From Modestobacter sp. (GTDB lineage Bacteria; Actinomycetota; Actinomycetes; Mycobacteriales; Geodermatophilaceae), in contig JAOPUQ010000418.1 of assembly GCA_025963425.1 (NCBI GenBank), forward strand, positions 1 to 6,091: 6,091 nt of DNA, written 5' to 3'. This document shows positions 1 to 5,429 of this stretch, one piece after another. The notes under the pieces were generated by a model. That model saw nothing but the letters and a program-made list of their open reading frames with translations. It did not search any database and was not told the DNA's origin. The position numbers were made by a program, and so were the translations under genes. Each line of letters begins with the position of its first letter. The first letter of the stretch is position 1.

Positions 1-283
1 CGGCCACGTGGTTGATGTACCTGAGGATCTCCGGCTGGGTGGGGTACTTCTCGCTCCAGGTCCACTCCTGCTCGAGCTCCGGGGAGAACGAATAGGAGTA
101 GGACAGGCTCTCGACGTCGCACCGGGCACCGGGATACCGGTTCCAGTACCAGGTTCCGCCGACGTCGTCGGCGGTCTCCAGTACCCGGGTCGTGAGACCG
201 AGTTCGCGCAGCCGGTAGAGCTGGTAGAGGCCGGAGAGACCGGCACCGACAACGACGGCGTCGACGGTCTGTGGTTGGGACAT
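1..283 (-). CDS. Baeyer-Villiger flavin monooxygenase, N-terminal part (partial)
   Basis: This is the first 94 codons of a class B flavoprotein monooxygenase, cut by the left window edge. Such enzymes use FAD, NADPH and O2 to insert oxygen next to a ketone carbonyl, giving an ester or lactone. The Rossmann FAD motif GAGLSG lies at residues 13-18. An acidic residue ending the second strand (E36) is placed to bind the adenosine ribose. The stretch GGTWYWNRYPGARCD (42-56) is the hallmark of the cyclohexanone/phenylacetone monooxygenase group. From memory, the following EWTWSEKYPTQPEILRYI resembles phenylacetone monooxygenase more than cyclohexanone monooxygenase. The ATG at 283-281 has AGGAG five bases upstream. 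It follows the esterase gene by 84 bp on the same strand, which suggests an operon in which the esterase hydrolyses the product. The NADPH-binding domain and the FxGxxxHxxxW fingerprint lie outside the window. The substrate cannot be predicted. The family call is firm. Confidence 0.93.
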   Translation of the reverse strand, partial: MSQPQTVDAVVVGAGLSGLYQLYRLRELGLTTRVLETADDVGGTWYWNRYPGARCDVESLSYSYSFSPELEQEWTWSEKYPTQPEILRYINHVA

Positions 284-297
284 GGGGGCTCCTGTTG

Positions 298-315
298 GCG
301 GACGTGCTCGTCCGC
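298..315 (-). other. RNA hairpin just upstream of the monooxygenase RBS
   Basis: A perfect inverted repeat has 7-bp arms (GCGGACG and CGTCCGC) around a four-base loop. It lies between the hydrolase stop and the monooxygenase start. In the minus-strand transcript the stem ends four bases before the AGGAG at 293-289. There is no U-run, so a classical terminator is unlikely. It could stabilise the downstream message after processing or modulate translation. A shorter 5-bp hairpin (346-358) sits just after the hydrolase stop. The structure is seen directly; its role is inference. Confidence 0.4.
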
Positions 316-367
316 TCGCTCGGGGACTTCTCGGCAGATGGGTGTGCCGCTGCGCGGCGCGAGGTGC

Positions 368-1312
368 TCAGGCGGAGGCGCCGGAACGGCTGCCGAAGTG
401 CCGGTCGAGCTGCTCGACCACGTAGTCCAGGCCGGCCGAGGCCCCGGGGAGCACATTGGGCATGGTGAAGAAGCCGTGCATCTGCCCGTCCAGCCGGCGG
501 TGCTCGACGGGGACACCGGCAGCCCGCAGCTTCTCGGCGTAGGCCTCGCCCTCGTCGCGGAGCACGTCATGCTCGGCCGTGAGAACGACGGCCGGAGGTA
601 GGCCGGACAGGTCCTCCACGCGCAGGGGCGATGCGTCGGGCGCGGTCCGGCACGAGGCGTCGGGCGTGTAGTGGTCCCAGAACCAGATCATGCTGTCGCG
701 CGTGAGCAGCAGCTGATTCTCCGGATCACGGTACGAGTCGTTGTCGACGTCGCAGTCGGTGACGGGGTAGACGAGGACCTGCAGTGCGATGTCCGGACCA
801 CCCCGCCGAGCACGCTGGGCGACGATCGCCGCCAGGTTCCCACCGGCGCTGTCACCCATGACGACGACCGGAGCACCGTCGTAGGCCAGGTTGCCCAGGG
901 ACTTCGCGACCCATTCCAGGGCGGTGTAGGCATCCTCGACCGCCGCCGGGTAGCGGTGCTCGGGCGCGAGCCGGTAGTCGACCAGGACGACGGTCGAGGA
1001 GGACCTCTCCGCCAGCTGCCGGCCGAGGGTGTCGAACTCGTCGAGTGCGCCGATCACCCAGCCGCCGCCGTGGTAGTAGACGATCACGGAGCGGGGATCG
1101 CCGTTCGGGACGAGCACCCGCGCCGGGATGTCGCCGTGTGGTGCGGGGATGGAGATGTTCTCGACCCGTGCCACCTCCGGTCCCGCTCCGTACAGCTCCC
1201 GGAGCATGCTGCCGAAGCCGCGCGCCTCCTCCGGGGTCATCTCGTGCAGCGGCTTCGCGCCGCTGGCCGCCATTTGCTGCAGAAGTCCGGACGTTGCCTG
1301 GTCGAGTGCCAT
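368..1312 (-). CDS. alpha/beta hydrolase, bacterial HSL (family IV) esterase
   Basis: This is a complete 314-residue carboxylesterase of the hormone-sensitive-lipase family, probably cytoplasmic since no signal peptide is seen. The oxyanion-hole motif HGGGW is at residues 81-85. DYRLAPEHRYPAA follows at about 112-124. The nucleophile elbow is GDSAGG (153-158, Ser155). The triad is completed by Asp249 in AEHDVLRDEGE and His279 in QMHGF. Length and motif spacing are normal for the family. The reading frame stays open up to 1393, but the ATG at 1312-1310 is preferred. It has GAGGAG seven bases upstream and begins a typical family N-terminus, whereas the 27-residue extension would start inside the promoter palindrome. 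It is first in a likely two-gene unit with the Baeyer-Villiger monooxygenase, so the likely job is hydrolysis of the ester or lactone that enzyme makes (inference from context). The catalytic class is certain; the substrate is unknown. Confidence 0.93.
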   Translation of the reverse strand: MALDQATSGLLQQMAASGAKPLHEMTPEEARGFGSMLRELYGAGPEVARVENISIPAPHGDIPARVLVPNGDPRSVIVYYHGGGWVIGALDEFDTLGRQLAERSSSTVVLVDYRLAPEHRYPAAVEDAYTALEWVAKSLGNLAYDGAPVVVMGDSAGGNLAAIVAQRARRGGPDIALQVLVYPVTDCDVDNDSYRDPENQLLLTRDSMIWFWDHYTPDASCRTAPDASPLRVEDLSGLPPAVVLTAEHDVLRDEGEAYAEKLRAAGVPVEHRRLDGQMHGFFTMPNVLPGASAGLDYVVEQLDRHFGSRSGASA

Positions 1313-1377
1313 GGGCGCTCCTCGAGAGCTCGGCGGTAGGCCCCCGGCGTCGTCGTCGAGCGCCTGTGATGCGCGCC

Positions 1378-1403
1378 ACACTGCAGAATGCATCCTGCAG
1401 TGT
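1378..1403. promoter_or_regulatory. 26-bp near-perfect palindrome, candidate repressor operator
   Basis: The arms ACACTGCAG and CTGCAGTGT flank a central ATGCAT, and 12 of 13 base pairs are symmetric (only 1387/1394 mismatch). Each arm contains CTGCAG, so small palindromes are nested in the large one. It sits 66-91 bp upstream of the hydrolase ATG and overlaps the predicted promoter. This placement and symmetry fit a dimeric repressor, for example of the TetR family, but no regulator gene is in the window and the binding protein is unknown. Confidence 0.65.
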
Positions 1404-1406
1404 CAA
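1378..1406 (-). promoter_or_regulatory. predicted promoter of the hydrolase-monooxygenase operon
   Basis: On the minus strand a consensus TTGACA (1406-1401) is followed 17 bp later by CAGTGT (1383-1378). The second hexamer keeps only the A at position 2 and the T at position 6 of a -10 box, so it is weak. Transcription would begin near 1371, leaving a leader of about 60 nt. The 26-bp palindrome covers the last half of the -35, the whole spacer and the -10, which suggests repression by steric block. The -35 match is clear; the -10 and start site are inferred. Confidence 0.5.
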
Positions 1407-1437
1407 TGGGCCCGGGTGCGGCGGTGCGGGAAGCCCC

Positions 1438-1800
1438 TCAGCGCTGTGGTGCCGTTCCCCCGGCCCTACCGCCGGCCGGTCGACCGGCGCCGTCGGTGAG
1501 CGGAGCGCCGGCGAGCAGCCGCTCGACCTGCGGAGAGCGGTACAGCGCCACCGGCCGCCCGGCTCCCTCGGCAGCATCGAGGTGGTCGAGCAGGAGCTGC
1601 AGCCCCGGCGCCGAGAGGGCGGTCACGGAGCCGGCGTCGATGCCGTCGATCCGCACCGGTTCGCGGCCGTAGCGCCGCAGGAAGGAGGTGACGGCCGCCC
1701 CGTCGACCTCGCCGGCCAGGCACAGCACCCGCCCACCGGCAGTGTTGAGCAGGCGGACGATGCCGCGCGCTGCTGAGCCGTCGGAGGGAAGCGAGGTCAC
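1438..1800 (-). CDS. STAS-domain protein, possible anti-sigma factor antagonist
   Basis: A 120-residue protein whose residues about 23-100 read as a STAS domain. A strand GRVLCLAGEVDG is followed by a helix, then VRIDGIDAGSVTALSAPGLQLLLDHL, a final strand GRPVALYRS and a helix. STAS proteins of this size act in partner-switching control of sigma factors or as small binding modules. Aligned on the GL of the usual DSSGL motif, the phosphorylatable serine positions are Ala64/Pro65, so classical kinase control may be absent. The last 20 residues are Gly/Ala/Pro-rich and look disordered. The start is a GTG at 1800-1798 with only a weak GGGA before it, and no better start was found. It lies 125 bp upstream of the hydrolase on the same strand, but the hydrolase has its own promoter, so co-transcription is uncertain. 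No anti-sigma or sigma gene is adjacent. The family call is moderate because the sequence is divergent. Confidence 0.7.
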   Translation of the reverse strand: MTSLPSDGSAARGIVRLLNTAGGRVLCLAGEVDGAAVTSFLRRYGREPVRIDGIDAGSVTALSAPGLQLLLDHLDAAEGAGRPVALYRSPQVERLLAGAPLTDGAGRPAGGRAGGTAPQR

Positions 1801-2023
1801 CGTCCCAGTGTGTGGCTCCGCCCGCGGTGGCGCGCCCGCGGCCGTGGAGAGCCGGCGCCCGGGCCGACGCCCGGCGGGAGCACGACACGGCAGGTGGCGC
1901 GGCCGGCTCGGGCCAGCAGCGTGCCCGCTGTGGTCCCGTGCTCAGGCACTCGGCGATGCGCAGGGCAGCAGCGAGGGCACGGACCCCGATCTCCTTGTCG
2001 GACCCTTCGGCGAGACTGCGTCG
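1801..2023. other. divergent intergenic region with GC-rich direct repeat
   Basis: This 223-bp gap separates the minus-strand STAS gene from the plus-strand polymerase gene, so it should hold both promoters. No convincing -35/-10 pair was found for either. A 9-bp direct repeat CGCCCGCGG occurs at 1819-1827 and 1833-1841, 14 bp apart, and CGCCCGG is repeated shortly after. In this base composition such repeats can arise by chance. No protein or RNA gene is recognisable. Confidence 0.4.
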
Positions 2024-3685
2024 GTGAACCGCGTCGTTCTCGTGCGCCGCAGCGAGGCCACCGTCGAGGCGCGGGAGTGTTCCGACGACGGCACGGCCGT
2101 GCGGGTCCGCCGGCTCCCCGCCGCCGACCTCCCGGGCTTCGTCCGGGAGCGGGAGCGCTCGCCCGTCCGCTGGGTGTGGGACGACACCACCCGGTGGTAC
2201 CCGGCGCTCCTGGCGGCCGGCGTCCGGGTGGAGCGCTGCACGGACCTGAGGCTCACTCACGCCGTCCTCCGGCGGTCGCCGTTCGTCGACCAGTCCCTGC
2301 TCGCAGACGACGAGACCGGGGGCTGGGACGCGCTGGCGCCGGTCACGGCCACCGACCCCGCCCTCTTCCCCCTCGACGACCCCGCGGACCGTCTCGATCC
2401 GGTCGCCGAGCACGAGCGTCACCAGGCGGCCCTCGCCGCCTCGGCGGGGCGAACCCGCCTCGGTCTGCTGCTCGCGGCCGAGTCCTCCGGCGCGCTGGTG
2501 GCCGCCGAGATGACCCATGCCGGGCTGCCGTGGCGGGCCGACGTGCACGAATGCCTGCTCACCGAGTTGCTGGGCCCCCGGCAGAAGCCCGGCCAGCGGA
2601 CGGCGACACTCGAGCGACTGCTGACCGAGATCCGCGCGACCTTCCGGGCCCCCGCCCTGAACCCCGACTCACCCGGCGAGCTGCTGCGCGCGCTGCAGAC
2701 CGCGGGGCTGACGGTGAGCGACACCCGTTCGTGGACGCTCGAGCAGCTCGACCACCCCGGTATCCCGGCCCTGCTGGAATACAAGAAGCTGACGCGGCTG
2801 CTCCAGGCCAACGGCTGGACCTGGCTGGACACCTGGGTGCGCGACGGCCGGTTCCGGTCGTACTTCCTGCCCGGTGGTGTGGTGACCGGACGGTGGGCCT
2901 CGAACGGTGGCGGAGCGCTGTCCGTCCCCACGCAGGTGCGCCCCGCGGCGGTCGCCGACGACGGCTGGCGCTTCGTCGTCGCGGATGTCGCCCAGCTGGA
3001 ACCGCGCGTCCTCGCCGGCATGAGCGCGGACACGGCCATGGCCGAGGCGGCGCGGTCATCCGACCTGTACCAGGGCATGGTCGTCGGCGGCGCAGTGGCG
3101 ACCCGGGCCGAGGCGAAGGTCGGGATGCTCGGGGCGATGTACGGCGGCACCCGCGGCGAGAGTGGACGCATGATGCCCCGGCTGGCCCGCCGGTACCCCC
3201 GGGCGATCGGGCTGGTGGAGGCGGCCGCCCGCGCGGGGGAGCGCGGCGAGGTCGTGCACACCCTGCTCGGCCGTGGGTCCCCGACCCCCACGGGCGCCTG
3301 GTCGGAGCGCCCGGTGGAGCTGGGCGAGCCGCCCGACGAAGTGGACTCGCGGGAGGAGCGGGACCGTCACCGGCGCGCCCGGGGCCGGTTCACCCGCAAC
3401 TTCGTCGTCCAGGGCACCGGTGCCGAGTGGACCCTGTGCTGGCTGGCCGACCTCCGTAACCGGCTGTGGCGACTGGGCGGCACCGGGACGGTGAGCCAGC
3501 GGCCCCACCTGGTGTTCTTCCTGCACGACGAGGTACTCGTCCACACGCCCGAGCATCTGGCCGACGAGGTCGTCGAGGCCGTTCGCGGCGCTGCGGCCGA
3601 AGCCGGCCGGCTGCTCTTCGGCGCGTTCCCCATCGACTTCCCGCTCGACGTCGCAGTCGTCGGGTCCTGGGGCGACGCCGACTGA
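2024..3685 (+). CDS. stand-alone family A DNA polymerase (annotated elsewhere as bifunctional 3'-5' exonuclease/DNA polymerase)
   Basis: A 553-residue PolA-like protein without a 5' nuclease domain, much shorter than full PolA (about 900 residues). The C-terminal half is a family A polymerase. TGRW is at 288-291. Motif A is VVADVAQLEPR, with catalytic Asp321. The O-helix RAEAKVGMLGAMYG has Arg361, Lys365 and Tyr373. FTRNFVVQGTGAEW (456-469) corresponds to the NxxxQGTxAD segment. Motif C is HDE at 501-503. The O-helix position that is Phe762 in E. coli Pol I is Leu369 here. The N-terminal 140 residues resemble the DnaQ-like exonuclease only loosely, with CTDLRLTHAVL the clearest piece. The expected DEDD acidic residues could not be found, so proofreading is doubtful. 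The frame is open from 1688, but the part before 2024 overlaps the STAS gene and is unlike the family. GTG 2024 is the chosen start although no Shine-Dalgarno is seen, so it may be leaderless; GTG 2042 is an alternative. The likely role is repair or lesion synthesis (inference). Confidence 0.88.
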   Translation: MNRVVLVRRSEATVEARECSDDGTAVRVRRLPAADLPGFVRERERSPVRWVWDDTTRWYPALLAAGVRVERCTDLRLTHAVLRRSPFVDQSLLADDETGGWDALAPVTATDPALFPLDDPADRLDPVAEHERHQAALAASAGRTRLGLLLAAESSGALVAAEMTHAGLPWRADVHECLLTELLGPRQKPGQRTATLERLLTEIRATFRAPALNPDSPGELLRALQTAGLTVSDTRSWTLEQLDHPGIPALLEYKKLTRLLQANGWTWLDTWVRDGRFRSYFLPGGVVTGRWASNGGGALSVPTQVRPAAVADDGWRFVVADVAQLEPRVLAGMSADTAMAEAARSSDLYQGMVVGGAVATRAEAKVGMLGAMYGGTRGESGRMMPRLARRYPRAIGLVEAAARAGERGEVVHTLLGRGSPTPTGAWSERPVELGEPPDEVDSREERDRHRRARGRFTRNFVVQGTGAEWTLCWLADLRNRLWRLGGTGTVSQRPHLVFFLHDEVLVHTPEHLADEVVEAVRGAAAEAGRLLFGAFPIDFPLDVAVVGSWGDAD

Positions 3686-3997
3686 GCGCTCGCCCCGAGG
3701 CGATCCGACGCGTCGGTGGTGGCCGGCAACCGGCGGGATCGTCCGGCGCGAGTGACCCGACGAGCGGCATCTTGGGTGGACGCCTCCAGCGCGTCGGTCC
3801 CGAGGTACTCGGTGTGTCGGGAGCCGGTGTCCTCGCCGGCCACCGAGCGGACCTGTGTGCCGGGCGGCTGCCAGGAGAACCCGCGAGCGAGCCGCCTGCG
3901 TGATGCTCGTACCTTCGTCGGGTCGCAGCCCGCAGATGTCGAGCCGCGACAGCGGGGGCCGCTCAGCGGCCACCGGCGACCGAGGATCGGAGAACAG
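3686..3997. other. 312-bp gap before glutamate dehydrogenase, no gene recognised
   Basis: Both strands were read and no convincing gene was found. The glutamate dehydrogenase frame stays open back to 3716, but the encoded stretch is Arg/Ser/Pro-rich and unlike the family. Visible structure includes a perfect 12-bp palindrome CCGACGCGTCGG (3705-3716) and a small hairpin GCCGG-CAA-CCGGC (3722-3734), either of which could aid polymerase transcript termination. Two overlapping inverted repeats lie at 3798-3822. A weak TACCTT (3910-3915) could be a -10 box, but no matching -35 was seen. The promoter of the dehydrogenase gene is presumably here. Confidence 0.4.
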
Positions 3998-5347
3998 GTG
4001 CACGCAGGCGAGTCAGCGGTGGTGGAGCAGATCTACGACGACGTCCTCCGTCGCAATCCCGGGGAGACGGAGTTCCACCAGGCCGTACGTGAGGTGCTCG
4101 AGTCCCTGGCCGTGGTCCTCGCCCGGCACAGCGAGTACACCGAGATGAAGACGGTCGAGCGGATCTGCGAGCCGGAGCGGCAGATCATCTTCCGCGTCCC
4201 GTGGCAGGACGACAGCGGGGAGGTGCACATCAACCGGGGGTTCCGGGTGGAGTTCAACTCCGCGCTGGGGCCCTACAAGGGTGGGCTGCGCTTCCATCCG
4301 TCGGTGAACCTGGGCATCGTCAAGTTCCTCGGTTTCGAGCAGATCTTCAAGAACGCCCTGACCGGCATGCCCATCGGCGGCGGCAAGGGCGGCTCGGACT
4401 TCGACCCCAAGGGCCGGTCGGATGCCGAGGTGATGCGGTTCTGCCAGTCCTTCATGACCGAGCTGTACCGCCACCTTGGTGAGCACACCGACGTGCCGGC
4501 CGGTGACATCGGTGTCGGTGCCAGGGAGATCGGCTACCTGTTCGGCCAGTACAAGCGGATCACCAACCGCTACGAGTCGGGCGTGCTCACCGGGAAGGGC
4601 CTGGCCTGGGGCGGCGCCCTGGTGCGCACCGAGGCCACCGGTTACGGCGCGGCCTTCTTCGCCGCCGAGATGCTGAAGGTGCGCGGCGAGACCGTCGACG
4701 GCCAGCGGGTCGTCGTCTCGGGGTCGGGCAACGTCGCGGTCTACGGCATCGAGAAGGTGCACCAGCTCGGCGGGACCGCCATTGCCTGCTCGGATTCCAG
4801 TGGCTACATCGTCGACGAGAAGGGCATCGACCTCGATGTCCTCAAGCAGGTCAAGGAGGTGGAGCGGGCGCGGCTCGACGTCTACGCCGATCGGGTTCCC
4901 TCCGCCACCTTCGTCGAGGGCGGCAGCATCTGGGACGTCCCCTGCGACATCGCCGTCCCCAGCGCGACGCAGAACGAGTTGGACGGCGAGGCCGCCGCCA
5001 CCCTCGCCCGCAACGGCTGCCGCTACGTCGTCGAGGGCGCCAACATGCCGTCGACCCCGGAGGCCGTGCGGATCTTCCGCGAGGCCGGGATCGCGTTCGC
5101 GCCCGGCAAGGCGGCCAACGCCGGCGGGGTCGCGACCTCGGCGCTGGAGATGCAGCAGAACGCCTCCCGCGACCGCTGGACCTTCGAGCACAGCGAGGCA
5201 CGGCTCGCCGAGATCATGCGTGACATCCACACGCGCTGCCATCAGACGGCGGAGGAGTACGGCTCGCCGGGCGACCTGGTGCTCGGCGCGAACGTGGCGG
5301 GATTCCTTCGGGTCGCCGAGGCGGTCCATGCCCACGGGCTCATCTGA
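3998..5347 (+). CDS. gdhA: NADP-specific glutamate dehydrogenase
   Basis: A complete 449-residue enzyme, close to the 447 of E. coli GdhA. It catalyses reductive amination of 2-oxoglutarate with ammonium and NADPH to glutamate in the cytoplasm, as a hexamer in this family. The substrate-binding domain shows Lys94 in GPYKGGLRFHP, Lys118 in FKNALTG, and the catalytic Lys130 in GGGKGGSDFDPKG. The catalytic Asp170 is in PAGDIGVG. The Rossmann motif is GSGNVA (242-247). SDSSGYIVD (265-273) at the end of the second coenzyme strand matches NADP-dependent family members rather than NAD-specific ones. ATSALEMQQN near residue 380 supplies the conserved serine for glutamate binding. The GTG at 3998 is preferred over farther-upstream starts because GGAG lies five bases before it and the resulting length fits the family. 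No canonical GlnR box was recognised upstream. The cyclase-family gene follows 82 bp downstream on the same strand, with no evident pathway link. No residue anomalies were seen. Confidence 0.97.
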   Translation: MHAGESAVVEQIYDDVLRRNPGETEFHQAVREVLESLAVVLARHSEYTEMKTVERICEPERQIIFRVPWQDDSGEVHINRGFRVEFNSALGPYKGGLRFHPSVNLGIVKFLGFEQIFKNALTGMPIGGGKGGSDFDPKGRSDAEVMRFCQSFMTELYRHLGEHTDVPAGDIGVGAREIGYLFGQYKRITNRYESGVLTGKGLAWGGALVRTEATGYGAAFFAAEMLKVRGETVDGQRVVVSGSGNVAVYGIEKVHQLGGTAIACSDSSGYIVDEKGIDLDVLKQVKEVERARLDVYADRVPSATFVEGGSIWDVPCDIAVPSATQNELDGEAAATLARNGCRYVVEGANMPSTPEAVRIFREAGIAFAPGKAANAGGVATSALEMQQNASRDRWTFEHSEARLAEIMRDIHTRCHQTAEEYGSPGDLVLGANVAGFLRVAEAVHAHGLI

Positions 5348-5373
5348 TGCACTGCCCCTGAGCATCGCGGCGG

Positions 5374-5404
5374 CCGGTCCTGATCATGCTTAGCTGAGGG
5401 CCGG
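5374..5404 (+). terminator. possible hairpin terminator after gdhA
   Basis: CCGGTCCT (5374-5381) and AGGGCCGG (5397-5404) can pair over eight positions with one U-G wobble around a 15-base loop, 27 bases after the gdhA stop codon. No T-run follows (TTCTCG), so a canonical intrinsic terminator is not shown, although actinobacterial terminators often lack one. It ends 25 bases before the cyclase start, so it could instead lie in that gene's leader. Confidence 0.35.
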
Positions 5405-5429
5405 TTCTCGCCCGTCAGAAGGGACTGTG

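Noticed and set aside
1313..1393. 27-residue N-terminal extension of the alpha/beta hydrolase
   Set aside because: The upstream ATG lies inside the operator palindrome and has no good ribosome binding site; the ATG at 1312 has GAGGAG at proper spacing.
1942..1980. Twelve-codon minus-strand mini-ORF after a perfect AAGGAG (1996-1991), a possible leader peptide for the STAS gene
   Set aside because: The spacing of about ten bases is long, the peptide has no regulatory codon run, and no attenuator hairpin follows.
1945..2023. Minus-strand reading LAEGSDKEIGVRALAAALRIAECL, which faintly recalls a helix-turn-helix end
   Set aside because: It is only one helix-like stretch, with nothing recognisable on either side, and partly lies at the polymerase start; similarity looks accidental.
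1810..3459. 549-codon plus-strand frame inside the polymerase gene
   Set aside because: The product is dominated by Arg, Gly, Pro and Ala with no motif; it is an out-of-frame shadow of the polymerase.
3705..3734. 12-bp palindrome and small hairpin after the polymerase stop as a definite terminator
   Set aside because: The palindrome has no loop, the hairpin has only five pairs and no U-run follows, so it is mentioned only as possible structure in the gap.
3716..3997. 94-codon in-frame extension of glutamate dehydrogenase
   Set aside because: It would make the enzyme 543 residues, unlike the family, and the added sequence is of low-quality composition. GTG 3998 has a GGAG and gives normal length.
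3056..4003. 315-codon minus-strand frame across the polymerase end and the gdhA leader
   Set aside because: It is mostly antisense to the polymerase motif C region, and its part in the gap (3686-3997) shows no recognisable fold or good ribosome binding site.
4013..5365. 450-codon open frame on the minus strand opposite gdhA
   Set aside because: It is the antisense shadow of a clearly conserved gdhA gene. High-GC coding sequence commonly leaves such frames open, and the product has no recognisable domain.
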